64,000 nucleotides of DNA from Pseudocercospora fijiensis CIRAD86 (GCF_000340215.1 NW_006921545.1:463522-527521); one strand, 5' to 3'. Positions 45,601 to 55,500 are shown, numbered from the stretch's first letter. The notes: generated from the letters alone by a model not told the origin. Numbers and translations: made by a program.

Positions 45601-46312
45601 TTCTCTATAATACGTAGCGCTATCACATAGCTATAGATACGTACTAAGTCCGGCAACTCGAAGAAGAATTAAGATAGCGTATTAGCGACCGAGGAGGAGA
45701 TCGATAGTATACTAGTAGAGTCGAGGTCTTATAAGCGAAGTATAAGATAATATAGGCTCTTAGTCGTATAGAGTAACGTACTATATAAATAACTAGGCGT
45801 GCTACTCTTATTTACTTACGACCTATATCCTAGGATACTCTTCTCGTACTTTTTATACTCTTTTCTAATACCTTACCTATAATCGCTCCGCGACAACCGA
45901 GTAAATATAAGCTATAGGATTTCCGCTCGGTACCTTAGCCTTCGAGATACGGCGGAGTTGATTCTCTATAATACGTAGCGCTATTGCATAGCTATAGATA
46001 CGTACTAAGTCCGGTAACTCGAAGAAGAATTAAGACAGCGACCGAGTAGGAGAATAATAGTATATTAGTAGAGTCGAGGTCTTATAAGCGAAGCACGAGA
46101 TAATATAGGCTCTTAGTCGTATAGAGTAACGTACTATATAAATAACTAGGCGTGCTACTCTTATTTACTTACGACCTATATCCTAGGATACTATTCTCGT
46201 ACTTTTTATACTCTTTTCTAATACCTTACCTGTAAGCGCTCCGCGACAACCGAGTAAATATAAGCTATAGGGTTTCCGCTCGGTACCTTAGCCTCCGAGA
46301 TAGGGCGGAGTT
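45601..46312. repeat. 361-bp tandem duplication inside hAT copy C
   Basis: TTCTCTATAATACGTAGCGC starts at 45601 and again at 45962. The two units are highly similar apart from RIP-type changes and a short indel near 45690. The same duplication exists in copy B with a 353-bp period. Confidence 0.85.
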
Positions 46313-46839
46313 GAATTTAGAGCGATAGCCGGCACTCGTAGCCGGTATATAGAGACGGTAGTAGGCCTTTTCCTGCTTAATAACTAGCTTGTTTAGTATA
46401 GCCTACCTAATATTTCTTATATTTCCTAGCAATAAGCCTAGGTTACTTATAAGATTACTATAGCTAGTAAGGGCATTACTAAAGAATATCTATACTATAG
46501 TAGGATACTATTATTACGCCGGCTATTTATTAAAAGGAGGCTTTCGCCTATTACTATGCCGGCTATATATGCCGGCTATATTTTAAAGTTTGCCGTACCT
46601 ACCTTTTTTAGCCGTGCCTACCTTCTTTCCTTACTCTAACGTTACTATAATATAGGCTTGCGCGACGCTTACTCTATTGCCTAGCGATACCGCGATACTA
46701 CCTCTCTCGCTATATTTAACCTTCGTATCGATACCTATATCTCTACGCTCTATATCTACTATCTCCGTAATACCCTCGCTCCGCGCGCGCTTTCGTATAC
46801 CTTCGTAACGTGCTTTTTCCCTTAATTCGACGACTTTTA
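46313..46839. other. Spacer between the duplication and histone-like gene 2
   Basis: It contains CCGGC motifs at about 46328-46350 and 46520-46580. No followable frame. Probably the upstream region of histone-like gene 2. Copy B has the same spacer at about 8890-9395. Confidence 0.4.
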
Positions 46840-47109
46840 TAATACCGAGTCTACTTAACTAAGTTACGACGCCTTATAAGAAGGGACCTGCTACTTCTAC
46901 GGGTCGTAATAAGACCGGAAATAGTAGAACGAGTACAGTATATTAACGTAAGAAGGCTGCTACTACTGCCGCTAGATTCGGTACTAGAAAGGGCGTCGCG
47001 AGTAAGGCTCCGCGTAAGATAACGGCGGGCAAGGCTCTACGTAAGACGACGACTAGCGCTTCTGCTACTAGTAGCAATAATCGTACGAAGCGTCGATAGC
47101 GCCTAGGAA

Positions 47110-47200
47110 GTAAGTCCTATTTGTAGCCGGTAGCGTAGCCGGCAGCGTAGCCGGTAGCGTAGCCGGCATTCTTACTGTCTTTTTACTAATCCTTCTTTAG
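47110..47200 (+). other. Intron 1 of histone H3-like gene 2, with CCGGC minisatellite
   Basis: 91 bp, from GTAAGT to TTCTTTAG, with TTACTAATC as branch-like site. The middle consists of TAGCCGGTAGCG/TAGCCGGCAGCG units. In copy B the same intron is 67 bp (8625-8559) with fewer units. Splicing joins GGA-A and CC to give Gly-Thr of the conserved PGTVALR. Confidence 0.8.
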
Positions 47201-47350
47201 CCGTAGCCCTCCGTAAGATTCGAAAGTATTAGAAGAGTTCTAATCTCCTAATCCGTAAAGCTCCTTTCTAACGACTTGTTCGCGAAATTAACTAGAATTA
47301 TAGAACGGACCTTCGCTTCTAAGCCTCCGCGATAGGCGCCCTTTAAGAGG

Positions 47351-47355
47351 CTATA
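47351..47355. repeat. Copia target-site duplication, left
   Basis: CTATA, repeated at 53138-53142. The empty site in hAT copy B (about 8400-8410, opposite strand) has one CTATA between the same flanks. Confidence 0.95.
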
Positions 47356-47659
47356 TATTGAATTGTGTAGTAGTAATGTAGGCTGAACTGTGTTGTGTTC
47401 GTTATGTTCTATCTAAACTAGTAACTATCCTAGGTATATATATATTTAGTCCTTCCTATTATCGAGTATCCTTACTATTGTCGGCTACTCCGACAATAGT
47501 ATCGGTATATCCGATAGTTCTAGAGGCGCCGTATTACGCCTCGTAATCTTATTTCTTTATATGTAAAGGCTGTGTATATATAAAGAAGGATATAAGGACA
47601 AAGCAGCCCGAAATTATCATTTACTCGCTTTGAGGCTAACAAAGCTTATTTCTAAGACA
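47356..47659 (-). repeat. Copia 3' LTR
   Basis: 304 bp. In element orientation it starts TGTCTTAGAAATAAGC and ends CACAATTCAATA, where the last CA has become TA. It contains the palindrome TTGTCGGCTACTCCGACAA. A short G run (GGGGG, 47660-47664 on the minus strand) directly upstream is the weak polypurine tract. Confidence 0.9.
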
Positions 47660-48074
47660 CCCCCGTAAGCGGTAGATAGCCGATAAACAATCCTATTATA
47701 TAGAATCGTAGGTTTTGTCGTACTTCGAGTGAATGAAGTATTGTTTAGTAGATTTTTGGTTTCCCTAGATTTCCCCGGACTAACTAGGCTTAATCCGGTA
47801 ATTTTCCGCAAAGTCTCTTCCGACGTTACCTCGTCGTTTTATAGAGAGTCTTTTTCGACCGTTAGTTTAATACTATTAGATAGTCGTATAACACCCTAAG
47901 TATATAGATCTAGGAAGTTTTATACGTAGAATCGAATAGTATACTCGGTTTTGTTCTAGGGTTAGGAGTTCTATAGTAAATAGAACATAAGTATACGTAC
48001 TCTTCTATAGAGTATATTACGTATATCTTTTTATTTTCTAGGGCAGTTTCGATTCTAGACGGTTGCTTAAGTCC
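47660..48074 (-). other. Copia 3' untranslated region
   Basis: About 415 bases between the pol stop and the 3' LTR. The minus-strand open frame spanning the LTR edge (47617-47811) has no Copia-like features and is taken as chance. Confidence 0.6.
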
Positions 48075-51000
48075 TTATAGGCCTAATAAATCCTTTAGTC
48101 TAGTAAATATAGGTGCCGATAGTGCCTTAGTTAGTAGATCAGCGATTTGATCTTTTGTATTTATATATACTAGAGATATTACTTTGTTTTCAAGTAGTTC
48201 TCTTATATAATGATATCGTATATCGATATGTTTTGTCCTAGAGTGATGCTCTGGATTTTGTGCTAGTGCTATAGCACTTTGGCTATCGGTAGCTATAGTA
48301 TTTCCTTCTAGATTTACATCTAAGGATACTATTAAATTAGATAGGAATTGGTATTCCCGAGTAGCTTCCGTTAGAGCCATATATTCAGCCTCGCAACTAC
48401 TAAGCGCTACGGTCTTTTGGAGCTTACTAACCCAAGATACCGGTGCCTTATCGCCTAGCGTAAAGATATACGCTGTAGTTGATTTTCGGTTATCTAAATT
48501 GCCCCCGTAATCGGAGTCGCAGTAACCTTTAAGAAGCGGCGGACGATTAGCCCGATAAACAAGGCCATTCTGATTAGCATTAAGATATTTCCAAATCCTA
48601 TCTAGGGCTCTAAAATAAGTCCTATCCGGATTAGACATATATCTTGCTACTTGCCCTACCGCGAAAGATAGGTCGGGTCTCGTCTGTATAGCTAAGTATA
48701 TAAGAGACCCTACTTGTTTTTGATACTCAGATAGGTCCTCTATAGACGCTTTAGCCGTAGACTGTTTTAGGATTACTCCTTGCTCCGTAGGAGTAGCTAC
48801 GCTAGCGCTAGTTTCTTTATTAAACCTCTTTAGTATCTTTTTAATATATGCCTTTCGGGAGAGTTCTACTACCCTATTAGGCCTATCCCTAGATACTTCT
48901 ATACCTAGATAGTATCGTACAGAACCTAGATCGGTAACTTCTACCGTCTTAGAGAGATATTCTCGTATAGAGTCGATATCCTTTTTATTCGGACCGAATA
49001 TAAGTAAGTCGTTAACGTGGCACGTAATTCGGATATTAGTTTCCTTATTTATAAAGGCAGCCTCGTCCTTAGGTATTGGTTTAAAACCTATAGTAGCTAG
49101 TAGGCTACTTAGCTTCTTAAACCATTGCCTAGGAGACTGTTTTAATCCGTATAATGCCTTATTTAGACGGCATACCTTATTCGTATTGTCCGTATAGCCT
49201 ATAGGCTGTTCGACGTATATTTCCTTATCTATTTCGGTATTTGGGAACGCGGATTTTATATCCCACTGTTCTATTTCCCAATTAAAATAAGCCGCTAAGT
49301 AGAATAACGATCGCCAAGTTTCGGGCCTTGCCGTTTGGCTAAAGGTTTGATCGTAATCAATCCCTTTTACTTGGTTATACCCTTTTACTACCCATCGGGA
49401 TTTATGTTTTACTACCTCGCCTTTCTCGTTTAATTTTGATTTATAAACGAAGCGTCCTTTTAGCGCTTTTCGGTCCGGCGGTAGTTCTACTAGTTCCTAG
49501 GTGTTTTGAGCTTGTAGATCGGTTATTTCTTTAAGCATAGACTCTTTCCACTTCTCGGAATTAGGACTATTAATAGCATCTTTATACGTATCCGGATCGG
49601 TAATATTATCGTCCGCTAAGTACGCTATTTTGTCGTTATTTCTATATCCTTCGTATAGATCAAACATATCCCGTATTCGGGTATTAGCCTCGTCTTTGGC
49701 TAGTCTAGGCCTTTTATATTTAGGCTCTTCTTGTATACTAGTAGTAGATTCCGGGGCGTCTAGAGACTGTTTCTTAGGTAGAGTAACTTCTAAGCTCTCT
49801 AATTCTTCTAGCATATTACCGCTAGGCCCCGGCAGTATATTACTATCGTTATGAGTAGTAATATCTCTAATAGTATTAAGTTCTATAGTCGGTATATCTT
49901 GTAGTGTATCCGTACTAATAGATTCTTTAGTAGTATAAGTAGTACTACTTAAGAATACTCCATCGAGTATCTTAACGTTTCGAGACTAAACTACGCGCCT
50001 AGCTTCTAAGTCGTATAGTTTGTATTGTTTAGTACTAAAACCAATTAGTATAGCTCTTCGTACTCTAGATTCTAGCTTTTTCGGCATCTTGTTCGTATAG
50101 TAAGCAATAGAACCGAACGTTCTTATATTACTTAGGTCGGGTTTCTCCTTATATTTTAGCTCGTAAGGCGTTTTAAAACCGAGGGCACTATGCGGTGTCC
50201 TAACATAGATATGTTCCGCGGTTTCTAAGGCGAATTGCCAAAATCTTTTGCTTAGTCCGGATTGAATTAGTAACGCCCGTACTCTATATAGTAGAGTTCG
50301 ATTAGGTCTTTCGATTAGGCCGTTTTGTTCCGGAGTATAAGGAGCCGACAGTTCGTGTCTAATACCGGAGTTCTTTAAGAATTCGGTCGTAGGTTTGTTA
50401 ACGAATTCCGTACCGTTATCGGTTTTAAATCTTTTAAGGCTCGGGCGTTGCATATTATTACTAAACTCGTTTTCGGAGTATAGTTTATAATGTTTAATAG
50501 TAGAGAGTACTTCGGTTTTAAAGCGTAAAGTATACGTAGTAATAAAACGACTATAACTATCTAGAAAAGATATAAAGTAACGAAAGCCGTCTATAGAGAT
50601 AGGTTCTATAGGGCCGCAGAGATCTGCAGTTACTTTATCTAGATAGCTATTAGCCGGTTTACTTATTTCTCGACTTATAGTCTTAGAGAATTTCGCTTTA
50701 AGACATACCTCGCAAGTAAGATTCTTATTACTAGTAAGATCTTCTTTTGTAATCGAGGTTCCGGTAGTATTTTCTATTATTTTAGACATAGCAGGATATC
50801 CTATATGTCCTAAACGTATATGTAACTCTCGATAAGGATCTCGATAGACGTAAGCTTCGGGATTTATATCGGTAGTTGTCGCTATAGCGGCTAGTTCTCC
50901 GGCTTCTATCGGTATCGTATAAATTAACCGGTATAGGTTCCCGATACGTCGTCCGATAGTAAGGGATCTTGCTCGCTTATTATTAACCTCTAATAGGTAG

Positions 51001-52292
51001 GCTTGACCGTCTTGAAGATGTACTTGGACTCCGGCGGCGTCTAATTTTGCTACGGATACGAGGTTTACTTCGAAATCCGGTATATAAAGGCAATCCTTTA
51101 AGATATACGGTTCTTTCGTATCCGTAAAGGTTAATTGTACGTCTCCGTATCCGGGTGATATTATAGTTTCCTTACTACCCCATTTAACGGGTGTATTCCG
51201 GGTAGTATAGGTCTTAAAATAAGCCCTTTCGTTTATAATATGCGAGGTACAAGCCGAATCTAATAGAAACTAGACGGTTCGATTCGTGTTTTTTGCCGAT
51301 ATATCGCGAATATAAGACGTTAGGTTCGTATTCGAGTCCTTAGGTTGTTCGTTAGTAGCCTCGTTACTAGCGTAGAGTACTACTTCTTCGTTTAGGTCTC
51401 GGTCGGTATCGAGTATATCTATATCGGGATAGCTTTGATTCCTACTAGATAACTCGATATTATACGCGTCCTTAGTCGTATTTAGGTCCCTCGTATAGTA
51501 GGCTTCTTATTCGGTAGCTCCTAAGTCCTTATTCTTAAGGTAGCTTAGTTTTTTCTCCGGGTATTTAATCTAACACTTATTTTCTAAGTATCCTATACCC
51601 GTACGACCTTTTCCGATATAGTAGGTGCATTTTAAATGCGGATTCCTTAATTTGCTAACTCGATTATTACTAATAGGGGCTGCCGGAGTAGTCCGAAAAC
51701 CGCTATTAGTATAAAGGACCCTAGTAGTTTCATAAGTTTCTAACCGTCGAGATTGGTCTAAGAGGCCGTTTACTATATCGTCTAGGTATATTATATCTTG
51801 GCTATCGTCTCTAGATCGATTCGTAATCGTAGTAATAAAGGTAGAGTAGTTTTCGTCGACTCCGTTTAGTAGTAGCGAAATCGATAGCTTTTCGGGTATA
51901 GCTATTCCTCTAGCTTCTAGGGCACTTATAAGCCTAGTATATTCGTTTACGTAGGTCTCCATAGTACTAGCAATAGCTAGGTTATAATTAAATAGCTTGT
52001 AGAATAGTTGGTATTCGGCGGCGAATCCCTTCGGAGAGTACTGTTTTTCTAAGATATTCCAAGCTTCAGCCGGCGTCGTAGCGGTTTTTACTTGTAATAG
52101 AGGCCCGTCTTTAAGGGTTAACCTTAGTATAGAGAGTGCCGATCTTAGGGTTAACTCGTTATTACTAGGATTCTCTTCTAGGGCCCCTTCGTATCCTTTA
52201 TAAGTTAAGATATTCTTAACTTTTTCGGACTAGATCTCGTAGTTACTACTACCGACTAGCTTATCGGATTCCGGTATAAGTCGGTCGGTCAT
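48075..52292 (-). pseudogene. Copia gag-pol polyprotein, one frame with six RIP stops
   Basis: Start at 52292 (MTDRLIPESDKL) and stop TAA at 48075, so 1405 codons in a single frame. In-frame stops lie at 52230-52232, 51567-51569, 51507-51509, 51270-51272, 49986-49988 and 49497-49499; several are clear Trp sites. Domains in order: Copia gag; a degenerate Cys-rich knuckle near 51570-51640; protease with FLLDSACTSH; pre-integrase LHIRLGHIGYPAMSK near 50780; integrase with VTADLCGP, TDNGTEF and YTPEQNGLIERPNRT; RT with KGIDYDQTF and the box HVNDLLIFG (first catalytic Asp changed to Asn by a RIP-type change); and RNase H with SDYGG, SSCEAEYMAL and ATDSQSAI. Loss of ATG to ATA leaves long stretches without Met. 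Confidence 0.95.
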
Positions 52293-52816
52293 TTTAACAG
52301 ATATAGGTTGTTTTTTTCTAATAATTATAGTTTAATTACTAGTTTAATCTATAGCTGTTTATCCTAAACCGTATATTCTTACTTAAGAAGCTATCTTAAG
52401 TAGAGTGAGTATAAGGAGTAGGTTAATTCTTTAGATTAAGACTAGTAGCGTAGGTCTTTCTTATAGATTAATAGATTAATCTATCGGTTTTCACTACCTT
52501 CGGTAGCTTGAGTTTCTCTTCGAGGGTCTTTTGAAACTACAATAGTTTTAATAGTAACCGTTGTAATTACGAAAGAGTCGTTTGTTTCGATTTTTGATAG
52601 TAGTCGGGTATCCGTATTTAGAGTATTTGATTGGTATTGTTCTTGTCCGCCGTTATTGTCTTCGTATAGTAGTATACTCGGGGATTGGTTATATAAGTCG
52701 TTTATATATCGATAGTCGTCTGGATTAAAAGTATCCGTTATCGATATATAGTAAGATCGGTAGGGTATTTCGAATAGTAGTCGATAGCGAGTAAGGCTTA
52801 GTATCTTAGGTTAAGA

Positions 52817-52835
52817 GCTAGCCGGGCTCATAACC
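52817..52835 (-). other. Copia primer-binding site (half-tRNA type)
   Basis: Immediately after the 5' LTR the minus strand reads GGTTATGAGCCCGGCTAGC. This complements the anticodon stem-loop of initiator tRNA-Met (GGGCTCATAACC with anticodon CAT) and not a tRNA 3' end. Drosophila copia uses a half-tRNA-Met primer of this kind, so the same priming mode is inferred. Confidence 0.85.
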
Positions 52836-53137
52836 TGTTGAATTGTGTAGTAGTAATGTAGGCTGAACTGTATTGTGTTCGTTATGTTCTATCTAAACTA
52901 GTAACTATCCTAGGCATATATATATTTAGTCCTTCCTATTGTCGAGTATCCTTACTATTGTCGGCTACTCCGACAATAGTATCGGTATATCCGATAGTTC
53001 TAGAGGCGCCGTATTACGCCTCGTAATCTTATTTCTTTATATATAAAGGCTATGTATATATAAAGAAGGATATAAGGACAAAGCAGCCCGAAATTATTAT
53101 TTACTCGCTTTGAGGCTAACAAAGCTTATTTCTAAGA
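52836..53137 (-). repeat. Copia 5' LTR
   Basis: 302 bp. Differs from the other LTR by a few RIP-type changes and lacks the terminal two bases at its outer edge (TCTTAG instead of TGTCTTAG). Its inner end TTCAACA joins the primer-binding site. Confidence 0.9.
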
Positions 53138-53142
53138 CTATA
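53138..53142. repeat. Copia target-site duplication, right
   Basis: CTATA, matching 47351-47355. Confidence 0.95.
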
Positions 53143-53649
53143 GAAGCCTACCTAGTTCGTATCTTCGAATATATGTTTCTCTTCTACCTCTTTTCGGACT
53201 ATACTAATACTATTTTAGCGGTTAACCTTATAGCTATCTACGCGAAGCGTATAACGATTATAGACAAGGATTTTAAAGCACTCGATTAGATTCTAAAAGG
53301 CTAGAATGTCTATATTCGAGATAGTGCTAGGTAGGATAGATATTCTAGTAGGAAGGATGTTCGTAGTATCGTCTATAAGCTTTTCTATATACGAAATAAG
53401 CCGCTATTATACGGCGCTACATACCGCGCTCTAAATACTCTCTAAGCATATATATATAGTATAGTATACTTTATTAGCCGTACGGAATAGAAGTCTTCGA
53501 AAATCCCGTTAGTACTAAGGAGTTAAAAGGCCGGCTACGCTGCCGGCTACGCTACTAGCTACGCTGCTAGGGTTTTTAAAGAACTAAAAGAAGATAGACA
53601 TTCCGGTTAATTTGTATTAGTTTGGATTTTAATAAAAAGAAAATAGGGA

Positions 53650-54200
53650 AAAATAAGGAAGGTTAAAGAACCTAATACTTATAGTTATAGGTATTATCCC
53701 TGTTTTCTAGACTATATTATATACCTGCCTTCGCAACTCTACCTAATACTCCCTCCAAATATCCTTATACTCTATCTACTAGAAATTCAACTAGGTACCT
53801 AGACCTGTAGCTGCCTCTATATCTTTTACTATCTTCTATAGGTTAAAGGACTCCTCTATAGTAGCCTCTACCTCCTTATATAATACGAAGTTACTGCCTA
53901 CCCTATCCTTAATATCTCCTAAATAACTAAGAGTTCTAAGGAACGAACTAGTATTCGGCCTTAGTGTAGCGAGTAACTAGTAGAACGTTCTATAGAGCTG
54001 CCTTATAGCTCTTTTATATACTATACCGATACCGAGAGAGGAGCTATCCTAGTACTTAATGTTCGAGAATAGTTTAGTTAGAAAGTGCTAGAACTTCTTA
54101 AGGAGGGCTTCTAGGGAAATCGATAAGTTCTACCTAGATCTAGATAATAATATTCTACCGAGCAGTTAGGGAATTAAACAGCGAGCGAAAGGATGAAATT
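53650..54200 (-). pseudogene. hAT cargo gene Y, unknown (copy C)
   Basis: On the minus strand: SSFLRTLSYLGDIKDRVGSN, then VLYKEVEATIEESFNL, KIVKDIEAATGLGT, and RRQVYNIV, with Gln/Trp-type stops, spanning about 54000-53690. Lying near the right end and convergent with histone-like gene 2, it completes the gene set. A CCGGC tract (53525-53570) separates the two genes. The helical, charged composition suggests a small structural or DNA-binding protein; family not recognised. Confidence 0.4.
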
Positions 54201-54517
54201 CATACCTAATAAGTATAGTTTCTAAACTAAACTATAATAGCTTATATATGTGTGTGCTTTTGATTAGTTAGTACCCTTAGCTAATTGTCTATAGATTTAG
54301 GGTTATATAAGTACCTTCCTATAACTAAAAAATGCCGGCTACGCTACCGGCTATACTCTCGTATCTTATAAAGGGCTTGCTTCGAGTTACGTAGACATTC
54401 TTACACTTCTTAGAAACCGATAAATTCTATAGTTCGAACTAGCTAATCCTATAGTTGCTTAGTAAACTAACCTAAACTAAACTAGATCTTCGGCTTAGTA
54501 AACCAAACTAAACCAAC

Positions 54518-54537
54518 CCGAACTACTACGGGGTCTA
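54518..54537 (-). repeat. hAT copy C right terminal inverted repeat
   Basis: Reverse complement of TAGACCCCGTAGTAGTTCGG. Inward follows a repeated GGTTTGGTTT-like subterminal stretch, also present at 7031-7080 in copy B. Confidence 0.95.
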
Positions 54538-54545
54538 ATCCCTAC
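54538..54545. repeat. hAT copy C target-site duplication, right
   Basis: ATCCCTAC, identical to 38880-38887. Confidence 0.95.
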
Positions 54546-55500
54546 AAATGCTCGCACCGTTAAGGAGTATATATAACAGCTAATAATGCTAACTATAGTA
54601 CGGCTAGTAGAGGACATCCTAGAATACTAGCCCGAGGAACAGAGGAATAGAAAGAAATCGGTTAAGTAGATTACGATAAGGGAGGCTATAGCTATAATAG
54701 AAGAGAATCTAGGTCGCGACTTCTAATAAGCGATTGCGGTATTCGTATAGCAATAGGGTGCCTATAATAAGAATAGCGTATTAAGTACCGTAGCCGACCC
54801 TAACGATATCGTAATAGACTACGTATACGTCCTAGATATAGAGATCTGCTTCTACGGTAGAATCCGATACTAGAAGCCTATAGGTAAGGATATAGAACAT
54901 CCTAACGTAGTAGTAGCTAACTTCGCGAAATATATACTAAACTAGGAGGGGCTCTACGGTAATAGACGTTATAATTTTATATAGGTATAGGAATATAACG
55001 TTAATTGTATAGAAATACCTAATAAATTAGCGGTTCGATTCGGCGGTCGCCTACTAGCGTAACTAAAGTACGTAATCTCGATTAATATAGAAATAGGAAT
55101 TAAATATAGGAAGGGGCTTAAGACGAAATAGAGGCCCGTTATAGGCGTTTTTGTTAAGCTTTACGACTATATTAACGATAAGAGCGAGTATAAGGATATA
55201 TAGTCTAACGACAATCCGGCTATAGCGTCTTTTACTATACTATAGTAGACTTAAAGGGCGACGGGTATATAGCCTACTACTAGTCTATTATATATTATTC
55301 GCTATACCCGTAGACGAAGGCGCCTCGTATAGGACTCGCTATATTAATAGTATAGTTAATTTCGAGACGTATAATACAATTTACAATAAGGAATAGAAGG
55401 ATAAGGAAATGCGAGCTATAAAGGCTTATAGGCGAGGAATAAAAAGATAACGTACCGAGTAGAGTATATAGAAATCGCACCTCCGAAATATAGAGGATAA
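54546..55500 (+). pseudogene. Plavaka-type transposase, C-terminal part
   Basis: With one 8-bp duplicate removed, the frame from 38887 continues here (AIP then TNARTVKEYI). Further islands: IREAIAIIEENLGRDF near 54675-54725, DIVIDYVYVLDIEICFYGRI near 54808-54870, KLAVRFGGRLLA then LKYVISINIEIG near 55025-55095, and VIGVFVKLYDYINDKSEYKD near 55140-55200. Stops are of Gln/Trp type. The end of the gene is near 55250; after that the reading is uncertain. The minus-strand open frame 55295-55480 is a shadow. Confidence 0.6.

Larger units (their letters stand above)
47356..53137 (-). mobile_element. Ty1/Copia LTR retrotransposon, nearly complete
   Basis: 5782 bp, minus orientation, with LTRs at 47356-47659 and 52836-53137, 5-bp duplicates CTATA, one gag-pol frame at 48075-52292 and a primer-binding site complementary to the anticodon arm of initiator tRNA-Met. 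The LTRs are nearly identical and RIP is light, so this is among the youngest insertions in the window. It interrupts histone-like gene 2 of hAT copy C. Confidence 0.95.
46840..53523 (+). pseudogene. Histone H3-like gene 2 carried by the hAT element (copy C), split by Copia
   Basis: Exon 1 (about 46840-47109) encodes a basic tail with H3-tail-like KGVASKAPRKITAGKALRKT. Intron 1 (47110-47200) has donor GTAAGT, acceptor TTTAG and a CCGGC minisatellite. Exon 2 starts at 47201 so that splicing gives RPGTVALRKIRKY, then SSNLLIRKAPF, RLVREIN, NYRTDLRF, ASAIGAL, EAIEAYLVRIFE, with stops at conserved Gln. Copia (47356-53137) sits between AIGALQ and EAIEAYL. Exon 2 ends at 53170. Intron 2 (53171-53218, 48 bp) has donor G lost to RIP, a CTAAT-type branch site and TTTTAG. 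Exon 3 continues VNLIAI, AKRITIIDKDFKALD, ILKG and a basic extension to about 53523. The start codon is uncertain. The fold is unmistakably H3. Confidence 0.88.
38888..54537 (+). mobile_element. Complete hAT-type transposon, copy C, with histone H3-like cargo and nested Copia
   Basis: Both ends carry TAGACCCCGTAGTAGTTCGG in inverted orientation (38888-38907 and 54518-54537), flanked by perfect 8-bp duplicates ATCCCTAC. Total length is 15650 bp, or about 9.86 kb without the Copia and its target duplicate. Order on the plus strand: subterminal repeats, gene X, hAT transposase, histone H3-like gene 1, a tandem duplication, histone H3-like gene 2 (split by Copia), and then gene Y on the minus strand close to the right end. 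CCGGC-rich minisatellites lie in introns and spacers throughout. It interrupts the Plavaka transposase frame. Copies A and B in this window are partial relatives. Typical hAT elements are 2-5 kb with one gene, so this is a large cargo-bearing form. Confidence 0.9.

Noticed and set aside
47617..47811. 64-codon minus-strand open frame across the Copia LTR edge
   Set aside because: Starts in the 3' untranslated region and ends in the LTR; no similarity to known Copia accessory genes.
49630..49854. 74-codon plus-strand open frame
   Set aside because: Antisense to the Copia pol linker between integrase and reverse transcriptase.
55295..55480. 61-codon minus-strand open frame with hydrophobic stretch
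   Set aside because: Opposite the end of the Plavaka-type gene and its 3' region; no supporting features.
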